Both the position numbers and the translations under genes were made by a program. From T3Sed10-241 sp036796255 (GTDB lineage Bacteria; Bacteroidota; Bacteroidia; Flavobacteriales_D; Cryomorphaceae), in NCBI GenBank assembly GCA_036796255.1, contig DAIRDH010000069.1:1-15468 (forward strand): a stretch of DNA of 15,468 bases, given 5' to 3'. Positions 13,950 through 15,468 of the stretch are shown in pieces. The first letter of the stretch is position 1; each line of letters starts with the position of its first letter. Below the pieces are notes generated by a model. That model did no database searches. It saw only the letters and a program-made list of their open reading frames with translations, and was not told where the DNA came from.

Positions 13950-13964
13950 CAACAATGTTGTAAA
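13946..13964. promoter_or_regulatory. 19-bp palindrome, candidate operator of the AraC-hybrid gene
   Basis: TTTACAACA-A-TGTTGTAAA is a perfect 9-bp inverted repeat with one central base. It ends 25 nt upstream of the AraC-hybrid start and overlaps the putative promoter box. The symmetry suits a dimeric DNA-binding protein, possibly autoregulation by the adjacent gene, though AraC proteins more often use direct repeats. Confidence 0.5.
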
Positions 13965-14023
13965 CTCTTGCAGATGAGGATGGATTATTTTGGGATCAGA
14001 TGACAATAGGCGGGCGTGTATTG

Positions 14024-14080
14024 GGTTTTAGAGGGGAAAAGAAGGGCGGCGCAGCCGCCCTTCTTTTCCCCTCTAAAACC
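14024..14080. repeat. Perfect 27-bp hairpin with 3-nt loop
   Basis: The arms 14024-14050 and 14054-14080 are exact reverse complements over 27 bp (GGTTTTAGAGGGG...GGGCGGC) around a GCA loop. Immediately after, the decamer CCTCTAAAAC-like unit repeats about two and a half times (14069-14095). There is no T run, so a plain terminator is unlikely; transcript stabilisation, roadblock, or a mobile repeat is possible. Confidence 0.9.
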
Positions 14081-14168
14081 TCTAAAACCTCTAAGGGCCC
14101 TGTCATCTCGACCGCCCGCTTCCGAAGGGCGGGCAGGGAGAGATCTCATCGTCAATGAAAGGCATTCA

Positions 14169-14332
14169 TTGTCATCCTAAACGGAGTGAAGAACTTTTCT
14201 CACGAGTCCCATAGGGATGAGTAATCTGATGATTAAAAAAGATTTACGTTGATAGTCTGAGATTACTCGTCCCCACAGCCATGCCGCACGGGCCCTCGTG
14301 AGAGAAGTTCTTCACTTCGTTACTAATGACAG
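14169..14332. repeat. Long imperfect inverted repeat with 38-nt arms
   Basis: The left arm 14169-14206 (TTGTCATCCTAAACGGAGTG...) and right arm 14295-14332 are reverse complements with about seven mismatches, sharing AGTGAAGAACTT and CTCACGAG exactly. A second nested pair, GATGAGTAATCT (14216-14227) with AGATTACTCGTC (14260-14271), has one mismatch. The whole can fold into one long rod of about 164 nt. There is no coding capacity, as expected of a MITE-like element moved by a transposase elsewhere. Confidence 0.8.
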
Positions 14333-14480
14333 TGATTTATTACGTCCTGATAATGAATATCATAAAATTAGACGTGCGCGCCGTCGCTTCGCGTCCCGCG
14401 AGCGACTCTAACTCCGGCCTCTGGCCTTTTTAGAAATTGAAAGCCCTGATCCATTTTAGTGCTTCAGTTCCCAACATATC

Positions 14481-14531
14481 TGTCATTCCCTTTCTGTATA
14501 TTTTTTCCAATTTTTGAAACTCAGGATGACA
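14481..14531. repeat. Short element bounded by TGTCAT inverted ends
   Basis: The 51-bp stretch begins TGTCATTCC and ends GGATGACA, giving inverted terminal TGTCAT(T/C)C sequences. The middle is A+T-rich. It lies 35-85 nt after the helicase stop (minus strand) and looks like another, smaller member of the same repeat family. Confidence 0.45.
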
Positions 14532-14565
14532 TCAACAGAACCCACACACCACTAAAACCCCAAAC

Positions 14566-15468
14566 TCACGCTTCCCCGTCCTCTCCTGCGTCTTCCTCAT
14601 TGGGCTGGAGGTGGTTGTGTACCATGCGGAGCTTGGCGTAGCTGTACTTTCCATTGCTCATGCCGAAGAGTTGGTTGAAGGTCACGTCTTTGTTGGCGGT
14701 GATGAGTTCGCCGATGGCTTTCATTTCTTCGTCGGTCACGATTTTCTCGATGGGCAATTCGCCCAGCCCCACGAGGCGCACGAGGTGGCTTTCGATGGTG
14801 CCCTTGGCGAGGTCGCGCTCTTTGGCGATTTCTTCCAGGCTTTTGCCCGCATCGTACATGGCCTTGGTGATGCGGTAGGTTTCGCCTTTTTCGACTTTGG
14901 GTTTTTTGACCTTTGGCGCAAGGGGGTCCTTGGGCTTGCGCTTGCGGCCCGATTTGGTGCTGAGGTTTTTCGGATTCTCAGTGAGGTAGGCGCGTACCTT
15001 GTGCAGCAGCACCTCCCGCATGGCTTTGCGGCGGTCGTCGATGGTGGGGTTGCGCTCCACATTCTTGTCCTCCACGATGCATTCTACAAGGTATTTTGCC
15101 TTGAGCAGGGCGCCGATTTGGTAGTGGATAAGCTGGTCGATTTCCTGCAGGTGGTTGAGGTAGGTTTTTGTGCGGCTGAGCATTTCCACCTCGCCGATGT
15201 GCTTGAGCAGGTAGAAGTTGCACTCCCTGAGGAAGCGCAGGTAGTAATCGCTCGCTTTGTCGATGCGCTCGAGCAGGAGGGTGGGGGAGTCTTCGCTGAG
15301 CAGGTCTTGTATTTGCCGCCTGAAGCGGGAGGTGTTGACCTGCTCTGATTTCAATTTTGCCGAAAGGCCCTCCAACGCGATGTTCATCTCGGCATCTTCA
15401 AAATCCATCTTGCCTTCCATTTTCTGGATGGCGTACTGCACCTGCTGGCCGATGTCGCTAAAGTCGAA
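14566..15468 (-). CDS. C-terminal part of a helicase with HTH_40-like domain (partial)
   Basis: The frame is open to the window edge and gives the last 300 residues; the true start lies outside. Numbering from the edge, residues 1-165 are helical and charged (KMDFEDAEMNIALEGLSAKL, LLERIDKASDYYLRFLREC). A Lys/Pro-rich basic linker covers about 173-195 (SGRKRKPKDPLAPKVKKPKV). Residues 197-260 match the HTH_40 pattern seen at the C-terminus of RecQ- and PIF1-like helicases (YRITKAMYDAGKSLEEIAKE, GTIESHLVRLVGLGELPIEKI). The acidic end is NEEDAGEDGEA. By family knowledge the missing part should be an AAA/superfamily 1 helicase core, so a role in DNA repair or replication is inferred, not seen. A GTG at 15441 could open a shorter frame but splits the helical region and is rejected. 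Confidence 0.8.
   Translation of the reverse strand, partial: FDFSDIGQQVQYAIQKMEGKMDFEDAEMNIALEGLSAKLKSEQVNTSRFRRQIQDLLSEDSPTLLLERIDKASDYYLRFLRECNFYLLKHIGEVEMLSRTKTYLNHLQEIDQLIHYQIGALLKAKYLVECIVEDKNVERNPTIDDRRKAMREVLLHKVRAYLTENPKNLSTKSGRKRKPKDPLAPKVKKPKVEKGETYRITKAMYDAGKSLEEIAKERDLAKGTIESHLVRLVGLGELPIEKIVTDEEMKAIGELITANKDVTFNQLFGMSNGKYSYAKLRMVHNHLQPNEEDAGEDGEA

Larger units (their letters stand above)
13965..14565. repeat. Intergenic cluster of palindromic, TGTCAT-containing repeats
   Basis: No gene is supported in this stretch between the helicase stop and the AraC-hybrid promoter. TGTCAT or its complement ATGACA occurs at 14000, 14101, 14170, 14326, 14481, and 14526, and most copies lie at the edge of a hairpin. 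Members include the perfect hairpin at 14024-14080, CCGCCC...GGGCGG near 14112-14134, CAATGAA/TTCATTG (14153-14171), the long inverted element at 14169-14332, GTCGCTTCGCG/CGCGAGCGAC (14383-14406), and TCTAA...GGCC-TCT-GGCC...TTAGA around 14407-14433. It resembles the REP/MITE-like intergenic repeats common in Bacteroidota. Confidence 0.7.

Noticed and set aside
13343..13963. 206-codon plus-strand frame opposite the AraC-hybrid gene
   Set aside because: It is antisense to the HATPase and DHp-like region, which has clear motifs, and shows no features of its own.
14069..14095. Tandem CCTCTAAAAC units as a possible CRISPR-like array
   Set aside because: The units are ten bases long, directly abutting, and without spacers, so they do not form a CRISPR array.
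14611..15348. 245-codon open frame on the plus strand opposite the helicase tail
   Set aside because: It is the antisense of a clearly recognisable HTH_40-type protein. Its repeated Val/Phe/Ala/His composition is typical of reversed charged helical sequence.

Overview
The window looks like chromosomal DNA from a member of the Bacteroidota. The signs are two proteins with a recognised or likely type IX secretion (T9SS) C-terminal domain, a DUF2490 outer-membrane-type protein, TAnnTTTG promoter boxes in place of Shine-Dalgarno leaders, an AraC-output hybrid kinase related to Bacteroidota hybrid two-component systems, and a helicase with an HTH_40-type tail. Base composition looks close to half G+C. 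I cannot name the genus.

Layout. 84-1501 (minus): a TPR periplasmic protein and a DUF2490 protein, probably one transcription unit. 1724-2341 (plus): a small secreted coiled-coil protein with a CTD-like beta domain and a strong terminator. 2401-2835 (minus): the decayed remains of a gene. 3021-5859 (plus): a coherent transcription unit with a TAccTTTG promoter, a leader of about 290 nt, an acyl-lipid/acyl-CoA desaturase, a RhlE-type DEAD-box RNA helicase 5 nt further on, and a GAAA-tetraloop terminator. 5861-6244: a non-coding stretch with a 100-N scaffold gap flanked by two identical 55-bp sequences. 6245-10496 (minus): a PhoD-like lipoprotein phosphatase/phosphodiesterase, a T9SS-exported serine hydrolase of the beta-lactamase fold, and a multi-pass HTTM/vitamin-K-dependent-carboxylase-like protein. 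10625-11716 (plus): a small three-helix membrane protein and a YedJ-like HD phosphohydrolase. 11740-12327 (minus): a second, different HD protein, convergent with the first. 12365-13921 (minus): a soluble hybrid-kinase/AraC regulator whose two phospho-acceptor positions both appear to be Glu. 13922-14565: a dense cluster of palindromic repeats. 14566 to the window edge (minus): the C-terminal part of a helicase with an HTH_40-like domain.

How the genes work together. The clearest functional unit is desaturase plus RNA helicase. Both are classic cold-adaptation functions (membrane fluidity and RNA unfolding), and the long untranslated leader suggests post-transcriptional control. The minus-strand genes at 6245-10496 are all envelope or exported proteins but have separate gaps and no obvious common pathway. 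I see no CRISPR array, tRNA, rRNA, transposase, or recognisable defence island. The strongest candidates for something under-described are the phospho-site-less AraC hybrid regulator with its own 19-bp palindrome, the carboxylase-like membrane protein, and the TGTCAT-bounded repeat cluster.
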